A stretch of DNA of 61,877 nt. Origin: an uncultured Marvinbryantia sp. (GTDB lineage Bacteria > Bacillota > Clostridia > Lachnospirales > Lachnospiraceae). The translations under genes were made by a program, and so were the position numbers. Below the pieces are notes generated by a model. It was not told the origin of the DNA. It was given only the letters and a program-made list of their open reading frames with translations, and did no database searches. Positions 16,430-25,848 of this stretch are shown in pieces. The stretch's first letter is position 1, and each line of letters opens with the position of its first letter. Location: positions 1 through 61,877 of the forward strand of contig CALDMO010000019.1 in the NCBI GenBank assembly GCA_937915375.1, read 5' to 3'.

Positions 16430-17401
16430 TTACGGAATTCGTCTGTTTTTCCTAAATAAGAACCTCAGATTCTGCCACAATTCTAGCTGAATTTTCCAAC
16501 AGTTGTCACAATTTTCTGCCAGATACGGCACTTTTCGCCCTTTTCTCGCCATCAGAATTCCCTGCCACAAGCCGCTGATATAAGCACCTCCCAGCCCTTT
16601 TGTCAGGAAAAAGAGAAACTTTACCGTCCAGCCTGTTAGCAAAAGCGGAAAATTAATCCAAAACTGCCACAGCGGCATATTTTTATATATCAAATACAAA
16701 TTGTTGCGCGCCGCACTGCGCACCTTAAAAGCATTGTGACGCGAACCGGTTACTGCACTGCCCTTGTGCCAGACAATCGCTGACGGTTCATAAGCGTTTT
16801 GGAATCCGGCCAGCCTTGCCCGATAGCCAATGTCCACATCCTCCAGATAGGCAAAATGCTTCTCGTCAAAATAGCCAACCTTTTCAAACAATCTGCGGCG
16901 GTAAATCGCCGCGCCCGCACAGGCGGAAAAGATACTTGTGCGCGCCTCAAACAGCTCTGACCTCATATCCTTGCCTCGCGTAACTGCCCAGCCAAGCGCC
17001 GTATAAAAATCTCCGGCATTGTCAATCAGTTCCGGTCGGTCCATCTGCAGCATTTTTGCCTGACAGGAAAAAAGAGCCGCGTCCGCATCCATCGTCTGTA
17101 CCAACATCTCCGCAAAGTCTTCTGCCACACGGACATCATTATTCAGAAGAATTACATATTCTGTCTGAGCAGCGCGGATTCCCTCATTGACCGCCCGGCA
17201 AAAACCGTAGTTTGTATCAAGCTCCAGTAAAGTCACATACGGGTATTCCTCGCGGATGATCTGCACGCTCTGATCTTTCGATCCGTTATCAACGACAATC
17301 ACCGGCACCTCTTTCAGCGTCTGCGCTGCCAGACTGTCCAGACAGGTTCTTATATATTGTTCCCCATTGTAATTAGGAATTATTACAGATACTTTCTGCA
17401 T
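16430..17401 (-). CDS. GT2 glycosyltransferase (WbbL/rhamnosyltransferase-like)
   Basis: The 323-residue protein opens with VSVIIPNYNGEQYI, carries VVDNGSKD, the DxD segment LLNNDVRV (near 92) and LEDVDIGYR (near 190), and ends in a hydrophobic C-terminus that may lie at the membrane. This pattern is shared with WbbL-type rhamnosyltransferases, which add an early sugar to the lipid-linked acceptor. Its place between the tandem GT2 gene and the phosphoglycosyltransferase fits a role in making the linkage unit, but that is inference. Confidence 0.82.
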   Translation of the reverse strand: MQKVSVIIPNYNGEQYIRTCLDSLAAQTLKEVPVIVVDNGSKDQSVQIIREEYPYVTLLELDTNYGFCRAVNEGIRAAQTEYVILLNNDVRVAEDFAEMLVQTMDADAALFSCQAKMLQMDRPELIDNAGDFYTALGWAVTRGKDMRSELFEARTSIFSACAGAAIYRRRLFEKVGYFDEKHFAYLEDVDIGYRARLAGFQNAYEPSAIVWHKGSAVTGSRHNAFKVRSAARNNLYLIYKNMPLWQFWINFPLLLTGWTVKFLFFLTKGLGGAYISGLWQGILMARKGRKVPYLAENCDNCWKIQLELWQNLRFLFRKNRRIP

Positions 17402-17414
17402 ATCTTTTTGTCTC

Positions 17415-19259
17415 CTATTTCCGTAAAGAAAAATTATGCTTGGAGAGCGTCAGATTTTTGTTATAGCACGGGTCACCCGCAGCCAGAAAATCCGCCCATT
17501 TTTCCTGCGTATAACGCACTTCCCATTTATGACGGTCGTTCTGCTCGTCATCCGCACCTCTTGACTTCGATTCATAATGATACACTTCCGCATATGGATC
17601 AAACACGATCAGATAACCGGCAGTGACTATTTTCAGTCCCAGGTCAACGTCATTAAAAGCAACCGTCAAGTCTTCCTCAAAACCGCCTACTTCTTCAAAC
17701 ACGCTCTTTTTTACCATTGCGCAGGCCGCGGTCACACCGCTTAAATCCATCTGTATCGATGCCCGGTGCATGTAACCCGACTGCGCACGCGGCATATTGA
17801 CAAACGCATGATCTGCCAGTCCTCCCATGCCGATGATCGTTCCCGCCGACTGTACGGTATCATCCGGGAAGTAGAGCTTTGCACCAACCATGCCAACCTC
17901 CGGTCGCTGACAGGTGCCGAGCAGTTCTTTGAGCCATCCTTTCGTAATGATCTCTGTATCATTATTTAACAGAACCAGATATTCTCCTTTTGCCTGCTTC
18001 GCCGCAAAATTATTGATTGCGGAAAAGTTAAAGCCGTCTTTCCAGTACAGCACACGCACATGATTCCTGCCGTCAATTTCTTTATAATAATCAAAAATCT
18101 CCTGTGTTGTACTGTTGTTTTCGATAACCAGAATCTCATAGTTTTCGTATTCTGTCTTTTCCCGCAGCGCTTTCAGACATTTCTCCAAAGTCTCCTTCTG
18201 ATCCTTGTTCGGAATCAAAATAGAAACCATCGGATTGCCCTGTACCGGATATTTCACCCGATAATAACCAAGATCCGGCGTATCCAACACCTCTGCCTCC
18301 ACGCCCGCGCGTTTTAAGTGTGCCTGCACGGCACGTTTTCCGGCTTCAAAAGCATACAATTTGCTGTTTGGATTATCCGATGTGGACCCCTCATGGGTGC
18401 GCCAATGGTACAATACTTTGTGTACATGCGCCACCTTCCTCGCTTCCTCTGTACAGCGGAAAATAAAATCATGATCCTGCGCGCCGTCAAACTCGCTGTG
18501 AAAACCGCCCACCGAAATAGCAATACTTCTTCTGACGATAAAAAAATGACAGATATAATTGTTGGAACGAAGCAGATCCAGATTAAAATCCGGCTTCATA
18601 TTCGGTGTCAGAAACTGTTTCCCTTTTCGGTCTGTCTTATCCTCATCTGTGTAGACAGCATCCACCGTTTCATCCGCCAAAATCATCTGCGTCATTTCAA
18701 AAAGCGCGTCCGGCTCTAACAGATCATCATGATCCAGAAAACCGACAAACTCTCCTTTTGCCATACCGACCGCGCGGTTCATATTTTCAGAAATACCGCC
18801 GTTAGAATCCAGGATCTGATAACGGATGCGTTCTTCCTGCGCCCTGTATTCCTCGATAATATCAGTCAGCATCGTCTTTTTCTGCGGCTCATTTTCCGCC
18901 GTTGTCACCGGACTGGCATCGACTATGCAAAGTTCCCAGAACGGATACGTCTGTGCCGTCACGGACTCAATCATTGCCCGCAAAAATTTCTCCGGTGTTT
19001 TGTATACCGGAACTGCCACACTGATTTTAATCGGATGCTCAAAAACCGTCTTTCTCTGACGTTCCAGTTCCTCTTCCGTCGCGCGATTTAGGGTAAACCA
19101 GGTTTCGTACCCCATATCACGCTCTGAAAAACGTTCGCCAAGACGCACCACAAACTGCTTCATACCGTGCATTTTCAGATAACGATATCCCTTTCTGACA
19201 TATGACGGCGATATCGCCTTCACAAAACGCTTCATCTGAAATTTATACTCCTCGCTCAT
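17415..19259 (-). CDS. Tandem GT2 glycosyltransferase with two intact catalytic domains
   Basis: The 614-residue protein has a short N-terminal basic helix region, a first GT-A domain (about 77-330) with SVAVPVYKTP, FLDHDDLLEP and YTDEDK, and a second (about 343-614) with VSILIPNKDQ, LLNNDTEI and FNDVDLGLK. Both carry their DxD metal site, so it can transfer two sugars or alternate linkages in a repeat unit. It ends in the motif AGDPCYNKNLTLSKHNFSLR, shared with three other proteins of the locus. Donor sugars are unknown; dTDP-rhamnose is likely. Confidence 0.88.
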   Translation of the reverse strand: MSEEYKFQMKRFVKAISPSYVRKGYRYLKMHGMKQFVVRLGERFSERDMGYETWFTLNRATEEELERQRKTVFEHPIKISVAVPVYKTPEKFLRAMIESVTAQTYPFWELCIVDASPVTTAENEPQKKTMLTDIIEEYRAQEERIRYQILDSNGGISENMNRAVGMAKGEFVGFLDHDDLLEPDALFEMTQMILADETVDAVYTDEDKTDRKGKQFLTPNMKPDFNLDLLRSNNYICHFFIVRRSIAISVGGFHSEFDGAQDHDFIFRCTEEARKVAHVHKVLYHWRTHEGSTSDNPNSKLYAFEAGKRAVQAHLKRAGVEAEVLDTPDLGYYRVKYPVQGNPMVSILIPNKDQKETLEKCLKALREKTEYENYEILVIENNSTTQEIFDYYKEIDGRNHVRVLYWKDGFNFSAINNFAAKQAKGEYLVLLNNDTEIITKGWLKELLGTCQRPEVGMVGAKLYFPDDTVQSAGTIIGMGGLADHAFVNMPRAQSGYMHRASIQMDLSGVTAACAMVKKSVFEEVGGFEEDLTVAFNDVDLGLKIVTAGYLIVFDPYAEVYHYESKSRGADDEQNDRHKWEVRYTQEKWADFLAAGDPCYNKNLTLSKHNFSLRK

Positions 19260-19271
19260 ATTTGCCTCCGT

Positions 19272-20402
19272 TTACCAATTCTGGTATTTCAAGATGGTAT
19301 CCGCCACATATCTGACGTTTTCCATCTCCAGATTATAATACATCGGCAAACGCACCAGACGCTCACTCTCTTTTGTCGTATAAACGTCCTCGCCGTGGAA
19401 GCGTCCAAATTTCTTTCCGGCTGTTGCCGAATGCAGCGGAATATAATGGAATACACTCTGGATTCCGTTTACTTTCAAATGCTCAATGAAACGTGTGCGC
19501 GCTTCCAAATTTTCCAGTTTCAAATAGTACATATGCGCATTGTGAACGGCATACTCCGGAACATGCGGACGTTCCAACACGCCTTTCTCCTCCAAAGAGG
19601 CAAATGCCTGATCATATAAATGATAGATTTCCAGACGTTTATCGTTGATTTTATCCGCGATTTCCAACTGTGCATACAGATAAGCCGCATTCAAGTCACT
19701 CGGCAGGTAAGAGGATCCAAAATCCACCCAGGTATACTTATCTACCTGACCGCGGAAAAATTTGCTGCGGTCTGTTCCTTTTTCACGCAGAATTTCCGCT
19801 CGTTCCTGATAACAGTCATCATTGAATAGCAGCGCGCCGCCCTCTCCCATCGTATAATTTTTCGTTTCATGAAAACTATAGCAGCCGAAATCACCGATCG
19901 TTCCAAGCGCTTTTCCTTTATAGAACGCATTGACGCCCTGCGCCGCATCCTCGATTACTTTCAGATTATGTTTTTTGGCAATCGCCATAATCTCATCCAT
20001 TGCGCAGGCCACTCCGGCATAATGCACCGGCACGATCGCCCTTGTTTTTTCTGTAATAGCATCCTCAATCAGTTTTTCATCAATATTCATCGTATCCGGA
20101 CGAATATCGACAAACACAATTTTTGCTCCGCGCAGCACAAACGCGTCTGCGGTGGAAACAAACGTATACGACGGCATAATCACTTCATCCCCCGGCTGAA
20201 TGTCGGACAGATATGCCGCCATCTCAAGCGCATGCGTGCAGGACGTTGTCAATAAGGTATGCTTTACCTGATATTTGTCACAGATCCATCTGGAACATTG
20301 TTTGGTAAACGGTCCATCGCCGCACATTTTTCCGCTCTGGATCGCCTGCTGCATATATTCCGTTTCTTTTCCGGTAAACGGTGCCTTGTTAAAATCAATC
20401 AT
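19272..20402 (-). CDS. wecE: dTDP-4-amino-4,6-dideoxygalactose transaminase (WecE-like, DegT family)
   Basis: The enzyme should use PLP and glutamate to aminate dTDP-4-keto-6-deoxyglucose. The 376-residue protein follows E. coli WecE closely along its length: FTGKETEYMQ at the start, GDEVIMPSYTFVSTADAF, VIEDAAQGVNA, the PLP lysine in SFHETKNYT (near 185), REKGTDRSKFFRGQVDKYTW and YTTKESERLVRLP near the end. The substrate is the product of RmlA and RmlB encoded in the same locus, so the glycan probably holds Fuc4N. No WecD-like N-acetyltransferase gene is in the window. Confidence 0.9.
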   Translation of the reverse strand: MIDFNKAPFTGKETEYMQQAIQSGKMCGDGPFTKQCSRWICDKYQVKHTLLTTSCTHALEMAAYLSDIQPGDEVIMPSYTFVSTADAFVLRGAKIVFVDIRPDTMNIDEKLIEDAITEKTRAIVPVHYAGVACAMDEIMAIAKKHNLKVIEDAAQGVNAFYKGKALGTIGDFGCYSFHETKNYTMGEGGALLFNDDCYQERAEILREKGTDRSKFFRGQVDKYTWVDFGSSYLPSDLNAAYLYAQLEIADKINDKRLEIYHLYDQAFASLEEKGVLERPHVPEYAVHNAHMYYLKLENLEARTRFIEHLKVNGIQSVFHYIPLHSATAGKKFGRFHGEDVYTTKESERLVRLPMYYNLEMENVRYVADTILKYQNW

Positions 20403-20437
20403 CTTTATCCTCCTGTTCTATTTAAAACTTCTCTTTC

Positions 20438-21850
20438 TTAGAACCAATTTGCCATATCAGCCAAATCCGGCCGATAAAGCGGCAAAAATACACTATAATA
20501 GCTATACACGCCTAACGCAACAACCAGCATGCAGAAATGGAAAATCAGCACGTTCACTCTGCGCTCTTTTTTTAGAAAAAGCCTGCCGATATTCTGCCAG
20601 CCCATCACTACAAAATACATCATCGGAATAAACATCGGCATACTGTAACGTCCCTGCGGCTGGTAATCGCTCGCATAAGAATAATAAATATTCAGCAGGT
20701 TCGGAATAATCATCGCCACGATCATCGTCCAGTGTACGATACCGGAAAGCTGCCATGTTTTATTTTTCCGAACCGCAAACAGCCTGCCCGGATGAATCAG
20801 CACACTGCCTGCCAACCCTGCCAGTAAAAATGTCCACCAGATCAGATAGTACCCATATGGCTGCAAATGATTCATATGGCCATACATACCAACAAAACTG
20901 CGCATTACCATCCCATACCATTTATACGGATGCGGACCATATCCGGTAACCATCTCCCACACGCTCTGTCCTTCTTTCTGCGGTGTTATATGATCGGACG
21001 GCTTATACCCCTCTTCTGCGTACTCTTCCGCATATTCCGTCATGGTACTCCTGCCAAGGAAATCACCGTCGTAAATAACAGCATTGCGCACAAACCACCA
21101 GCCGCATAACGCCAAAAAAATACCGGTAATTGCCAGACCGCGCACCATCATTTTTTTGAAGCACTCTTTTTTGTTCTTTCCGATCATGAAGGTTATAACA
21201 AATAAAATAATGCTGCACAACGCATATCCATATGCATTATAATAAGACATCGCACAGAAGCTGACCGCAATTCCAAGCAGGATACAGTTTTTCCAGTTCC
21301 ACTCCCCGTCCTGCATCACGCGAATCCAGACATATGTAATAAAGGCCGTAGAAAACAACGCCATAGTATCGTTATTGACATACGAGGACAAAAACGCCAT
21401 GTTCGGGAAAAATGCCACCGCCAGAATGAACAGCCAGGCTATACGTCTGTTCTGAAACACACGTTTTGCAATACGGATCGTAAAAAATACCGTTCCTACT
21501 CCAAAAAACATACTGACCAGTCTTGCAGCTGTCAGCAACGCAAACGGATTTGCGTTGACAAAGCTGACAATCTTCATCAGATAAGCTCCCAGCATATACG
21601 CTGCGATCGGACTGAACGCATAGGAAATACCCCAAATTTCATTACGAATTTCAGGATCACCGCCGTGCGGCAGCGCCCCGCCATGATTATAAATGTATTT
21701 TGCTACATCATACCGCATCGCTTCATCCGGCGAAACATTAAACGGCTGAATGTACGCCCACAAAAAATAATAACTGAATACTGCCAACAAAAAAATCAAT
21801 TCTATTTTATATTCTTTTTTTATTCCTTTTATGGTTTCTGCAAGTTTCAC
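20438..21850 (-). CDS. Polytopic GT-C-type membrane glycosyltransferase (PMT/DUF2142-like)
   Basis: The 470-residue protein has about ten hydrophobic segments. After the first, on the outer face, comes FNVSPDEAMRYD with the acidic pair that acts in GT-C enzymes. Such proteins use polyprenyl-phosphate sugars as donors and glycosylate acceptors outside the membrane. In this locus it could add a side group after export. The gene starts with GTG behind GGAGG. The exact family is uncertain because the long loops (about 280-350) are poorly conserved. Confidence 0.72.
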   Translation of the reverse strand: MKLAETIKGIKKEYKIELIFLLAVFSYYFLWAYIQPFNVSPDEAMRYDVAKYIYNHGGALPHGGDPEIRNEIWGISYAFSPIAAYMLGAYLMKIVSFVNANPFALLTAARLVSMFFGVGTVFFTIRIAKRVFQNRRIAWLFILAVAFFPNMAFLSSYVNNDTMALFSTAFITYVWIRVMQDGEWNWKNCILLGIAVSFCAMSYYNAYGYALCSIILFVITFMIGKNKKECFKKMMVRGLAITGIFLALCGWWFVRNAVIYDGDFLGRSTMTEYAEEYAEEGYKPSDHITPQKEGQSVWEMVTGYGPHPYKWYGMVMRSFVGMYGHMNHLQPYGYYLIWWTFLLAGLAGSVLIHPGRLFAVRKNKTWQLSGIVHWTMIVAMIIPNLLNIYYSYASDYQPQGRYSMPMFIPMMYFVVMGWQNIGRLFLKKERRVNVLIFHFCMLVVALGVYSYYSVFLPLYRPDLADMANWF

Positions 21851-21891
21851 TAAAAACTTCCTCCCTCTCGTATCTCTGACACCGCGCCGTT

Positions 21892-23364
21892 TTACCGCCG
21901 CAGCGAATAATCATTTTTTTCTAATGTCAGATTTGGATTATAGAATGGATCTCCCGCTGCCAGCTCTTTTTTCCAACGCCTCTGAAAACGTTCTGACTCC
22001 TGATTTACACGCCGTGCTTTTTCTGCCGTCAGCTCTAATCCCCTTGTCGCGGATTCATAATGGATCAGCTCCGCGAACGGCGTATAAACAATTTTATTTC
22101 CTAAAGCACGGATACGAAGACACAGATCAATGTCATTATAGGCAACCTGAAAAGATTCGTCAAACCCGCCGACTGCTGTAAATATTTCTTTTTTTACCAA
22201 CATACAGGCTGCCGTCACCGCACTGTACTGACGTACTGCCCTGCTCCAGGGAATTTCCCGCAATTCCTTTTCTCTCATTCCCTCAAAAACATGTCCGGCA
22301 ATCCCGCCGTATCCTAAGATCACCCCGGCATGCTGCAATGTGCCATCCGGATAGAAAAGTTTTGCGCCGACCGCGCCGACATTTTCTTCCCCTGCGGCAT
22401 TTAACAGCTCCCCAAGCACATCCTTCCCTTTAAATTCTGTATCATTATTTAAAAACAACAGGTAATCCCCATTTGCTTCCCTCGCTCCGTAATTATTAAT
22501 GGCGGAATAATTAAAACCGGATTTCCAATATATAATCCGCGCTTTCCGGGAACGCTCCAATTCTTTATAATAAGAAAAGGTTTCTTCCTCCCTGCTGTTA
22601 TTTTCCAAAATCAATATCTCAAAATCCACATTTCCTGCCTGCGCATAGATGCTCTCTACGCATGTTTGAAGCATTTTGACCTGATCCTTATTGGGAATCA
22701 GAATCGATACCATATGCCCGCCGTTTTTTTTCATCTTTTTGTTTTGATACAGGATTTTACCGTCTGCCGGCGCATGATAGAGCATCCGCGCAATATGGAA
22801 AATACCGCTGCTCTTTTTACTGCAAAGGCAAAACAACTCGTATGGCCAATGTTCATTATCTGTCAGCCACTCTTCTGTACATTGCTTTAGTAATTCCCGT
22901 TTTGCCAGAAATCCGCCGTCCACATAAGACATCCCTTTTAATAAAACGTCATCAAACTCCGGTTTGAACAACGGCTCCTTTAAATGTACGCCGTCCGGGT
23001 GCAGACGGTCGCTGTCACAATAAAATAAGTCTGCCTGCGGATGTCTGACAATCGCCTCTGCGAAAAGCGGCAGAGCGCTGTCCTCCAGCCTGCTTTTTTC
23101 CTGCACGACGAACGCATAGGCTTTTTCTGCCTTCAAAACCTCCTGCAAACTCTCACAGATCTCCATCTGTGAGAGTACCTCTGCATATTTCTGCTGCAGT
23201 GTGCGCGTCTCTTTTTGCGAAAGACGCGCACGCCGCTGCCATACTTCATATTTTACCGGACGTGCCAGCAAAACTTTGCGGTAAATCCGGTAAATTCCCT
23301 GTCGAATGCCATTCTTTTTGAAATATGCAGCCATTTTGTCAATGATTCTTTTATACTTTACCAT
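21892..23364 (-). CDS. GT2 glycosyltransferase with a decayed first and intact second domain
   Basis: The 490-residue protein aligns by eye with the tandem GT2 enzymes of the locus, but its first domain is reduced to about 215 residues. Where the others read LDHDD it reads QEKS (near 88-91), and where they read TDEDK it reads CDSDR (near 116-120), so the first metal site is lost. The second domain is complete, with VSILIPNKDQ (near 219), ENNSREE, LFLNNDTEF (near 300) and AYNDIDLCLR. It ends with AGDPFYNPNLTLEKNDYSLR. It starts 9 bases after the 796-residue GT2 gene. Confidence 0.85.
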   Translation of the reverse strand: MVKYKRIIDKMAAYFKKNGIRQGIYRIYRKVLLARPVKYEVWQRRARLSQKETRTLQQKYAEVLSQMEICESLQEVLKAEKAYAFVVQEKSRLEDSALPLFAEAIVRHPQADLFYCDSDRLHPDGVHLKEPLFKPEFDDVLLKGMSYVDGGFLAKRELLKQCTEEWLTDNEHWPYELFCLCSKKSSGIFHIARMLYHAPADGKILYQNKKMKKNGGHMVSILIPNKDQVKMLQTCVESIYAQAGNVDFEILILENNSREEETFSYYKELERSRKARIIYWKSGFNYSAINNYGAREANGDYLLFLNNDTEFKGKDVLGELLNAAGEENVGAVGAKLFYPDGTLQHAGVILGYGGIAGHVFEGMREKELREIPWSRAVRQYSAVTAACMLVKKEIFTAVGGFDESFQVAYNDIDLCLRIRALGNKIVYTPFAELIHYESATRGLELTAEKARRVNQESERFQRRWKKELAAGDPFYNPNLTLEKNDYSLRR

Positions 23365-23373
23365 GTTTTCAAC

Positions 23374-25764
23374 CTATTGTAAACGAAGAGAATAATCTGC
23401 GCATCTTGCTGATAGATTCGGATTGTAATTCGGATCTCCCGCCGTCAATGTATCTTTCCATCTCTGCGCAAACAGCGTACGCCCTTTCAAGGAAGTTTCC
23501 TCCTTCATCCTATAGGGCAGAGTACATACACAAGCCGGACAGTATACATTTCGCATTCCCTTTTCTCTGACGCGCATGCAAAAATCCGCATCAAAATAGT
23601 CCTCTTTAAAAGTCGTATCAAAACCGCCCATGTTCTCAAACAAATCGCGTCTGACCATCAGACACTCTTTCAGCAAAATGCTGACTTCCATTCTGGTATT
23701 CATCCGTGCGAAATACCCCAGCTCTTCTTTATCAAATCCTTCATATACCCGATACAATCCGCCGTCTCTTTCAAAAATCACACCACATTGACGTATTCTG
23801 CCGTCTGTGTAGATTACCTTCGGCCCAACTGCCGCTACACCGTCCTGCTGACAAATCTCTGCCATATTGCGCAGACCGTTGGACGTCAGTTTTTCAAGTT
23901 CTGCATTCCAAAATAAAAGCAATTCTCCATTTGCTTTTTGCGCCGCCGCGTTTAAAGCCGCGGCATCTGTTCCCTTTGCATAAATCACTTCCGCTTTGGT
24001 ATCCGGAAAAACCTTCTTTGTTTCTGATGTGCCATGTATGATCACAGAAATCAGCGGTATTCTTTCCGTATTCTCCCAAACTTTCCGGTACATGCCAAGC
24101 ACCTCGTCAAGTTCCGCCCTGGCCGGAATGCTGCATCTCTTATAATGCGCATTTAACGCGCGTTTCCCGGCTTCAAACGCGTAACGTTTGCTCTCCGGAT
24201 TCTCCGCAGTAGAATCCAGATGTGCCCGCCAATGATAAAGCACTCTCGGAATATGGCAGATCTGCTTTGCCTTCTCTGCACAGCGAAAGACGAAATCATA
24301 ATCCTGCGCTCCGTCAAATGCCGCATCCAAGAATCCAACTTGCTGCTGAAGACTTCTTTTTACAACTACCAAATGACAGAAGTAATTCATGCTATGCAGC
24401 AGTTCTCTATTATAATCCGGTTTAAAATGAGGCTGAAAATACATCGCTTTGTCAACTGAAATTTTATCCTCATCCGTGTAGAGCAAATCAATATCCGGCT
24501 GCGCTTGTATATGTGACGCACATTCTGCCAGCGCTTCGGGATGCAGCAGGTCATCATGATCTGTAAATACAATATAATCGCCCGAAGCGATTGCCAGCGC
24601 CGCATTCGTGTTTTCAGAAATACCAAGTTTCTGCGCACTCTTTACCACGCGGACACGCTCATCCGTTTCACAGAGCTTGCGCAGATAATCGCCAAGCTCT
24701 GACTCTTTTCCGCCGCCATCCGACAGACAAAGTTCCCATTTGGAATATGTCTGCGCCTGAACAGACGTTATCAAGTCCTGAAGATGTTCCCGTTTTGTAA
24801 GAAACAGAGGAACTACAATGCTGAAAAGCGGCTGTTCTTTCGGCTGTACAAGCGTTTCCTTTTGTTTTCCTTCCTTCTGCATCCGCCAATCATGATAGCA
24901 TGGCTGCTCTACTCTATGAGGTTCCGGATATTGTTTCTCCCTCTTTCCCCGACACAGACAATCACGCACCATTTTTTTCAGGCCCTGCTCACCGTATATC
25001 TCACGGATCCGCTCTGTGCGTGGCGGCTTTTTCATCCTCAGCATAATTTCTCCGTCTATGCTTTCCACTTCTGCTTCCCGTGTACGCTGACCGTCTGTGA
25101 GCTGAATGGCTGCTTTCCCATCCGGCATCTCAAATACCGTTTGAAAACCACATAAAAACCCTTTCCATCCCGCCGGTCTCTGACTGAAGAACTCCGCAAA
25201 TTCTTCCTCTATATCCCTGCGGACAGCTGTTTTCGTCACAGTTTCTAAAGGTATTCCCTCACTGTCATGCGCTTCAACGGAAAACGGACGGGCAGAAAGC
25301 GCCCATCCACTGATCTCGGCAAACCGTTTATCCACCGATGTCTTCTTTAAATTATGTTTTTTACACTCCTCCTCCGTCAGATAACGAACACTGTCAATAT
25401 TACAGTTCAGCTTCTTCCTTTCATTTTCCAGAAACTGTCCATCCGGCTGAAGCAGAAGCACACGCTCCCTCCCCTGACATTCAAAGATTCGCAGCCGGTT
25501 ACTGCGATCTTTTTTACGCGGCAGCCGTATGCAGACAATATATTCTCTGTCTACATAGGAGCTGCCGTTATCCAACGATTGATATCTGCGATAAACCGCT
25601 GCCCCCTCCTGCACCAACAGTTCTGTCTTCAGTTCTTCCATTCCGTAAAATGCCCGAAAAAAATGATCACCGCAATAATTTTCTGCAAAAAATCCTTTTA
25701 TTACATACACATCAGGTTGTGCCGCCGTAAACCCTTTTCTTTGTACAATAAATAATTGCTGCAT
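23374..25764 (-). CDS. GT2 glycosyltransferase with N-terminal beta-rich domain, intact first and decayed second GT domain
   Basis: In this 796-residue protein, residues 1-260 form a beta-rich region of unknown fold (ISGWALSARPFSVEA near 150 is its clearest segment). The first GT-A domain (about 313-560) keeps FTDHDDLLHP (near 400-408), YTDEDK and FDGAQDYDFVFR. The second (about 575-796) has lost its DxD: where the paralogues read LNNDTE it reads FWNAELE (near 615). The AGDPNYNPNL ending is present. The decay is opposite to that of the next gene. Confidence 0.84.
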   Translation of the reverse strand: MQQLFIVQRKGFTAAQPDVYVIKGFFAENYCGDHFFRAFYGMEELKTELLVQEGAAVYRRYQSLDNGSSYVDREYIVCIRLPRKKDRSNRLRIFECQGRERVLLLQPDGQFLENERKKLNCNIDSVRYLTEEECKKHNLKKTSVDKRFAEISGWALSARPFSVEAHDSEGIPLETVTKTAVRRDIEEEFAEFFSQRPAGWKGFLCGFQTVFEMPDGKAAIQLTDGQRTREAEVESIDGEIMLRMKKPPRTERIREIYGEQGLKKMVRDCLCRGKREKQYPEPHRVEQPCYHDWRMQKEGKQKETLVQPKEQPLFSIVVPLFLTKREHLQDLITSVQAQTYSKWELCLSDGGGKESELGDYLRKLCETDERVRVVKSAQKLGISENTNAALAIASGDYIVFTDHDDLLHPEALAECASHIQAQPDIDLLYTDEDKISVDKAMYFQPHFKPDYNRELLHSMNYFCHLVVVKRSLQQQVGFLDAAFDGAQDYDFVFRCAEKAKQICHIPRVLYHWRAHLDSTAENPESKRYAFEAGKRALNAHYKRCSIPARAELDEVLGMYRKVWENTERIPLISVIIHGTSETKKVFPDTKAEVIYAKGTDAAALNAAAQKANGELLLFWNAELEKLTSNGLRNMAEICQQDGVAAVGPKVIYTDGRIRQCGVIFERDGGLYRVYEGFDKEELGYFARMNTRMEVSILLKECLMVRRDLFENMGGFDTTFKEDYFDADFCMRVREKGMRNVYCPACVCTLPYRMKEETSLKGRTLFAQRWKDTLTAGDPNYNPNLSARCADYSLRLQ

Positions 25765-25848
25765 ACACTGCCCCTTGTTTCTGATACATAATGATTCCGA
25801 ACGTTTCTCTCTCTCAATACCATAAGAGCCAACTTCTTCTCTTGACTG

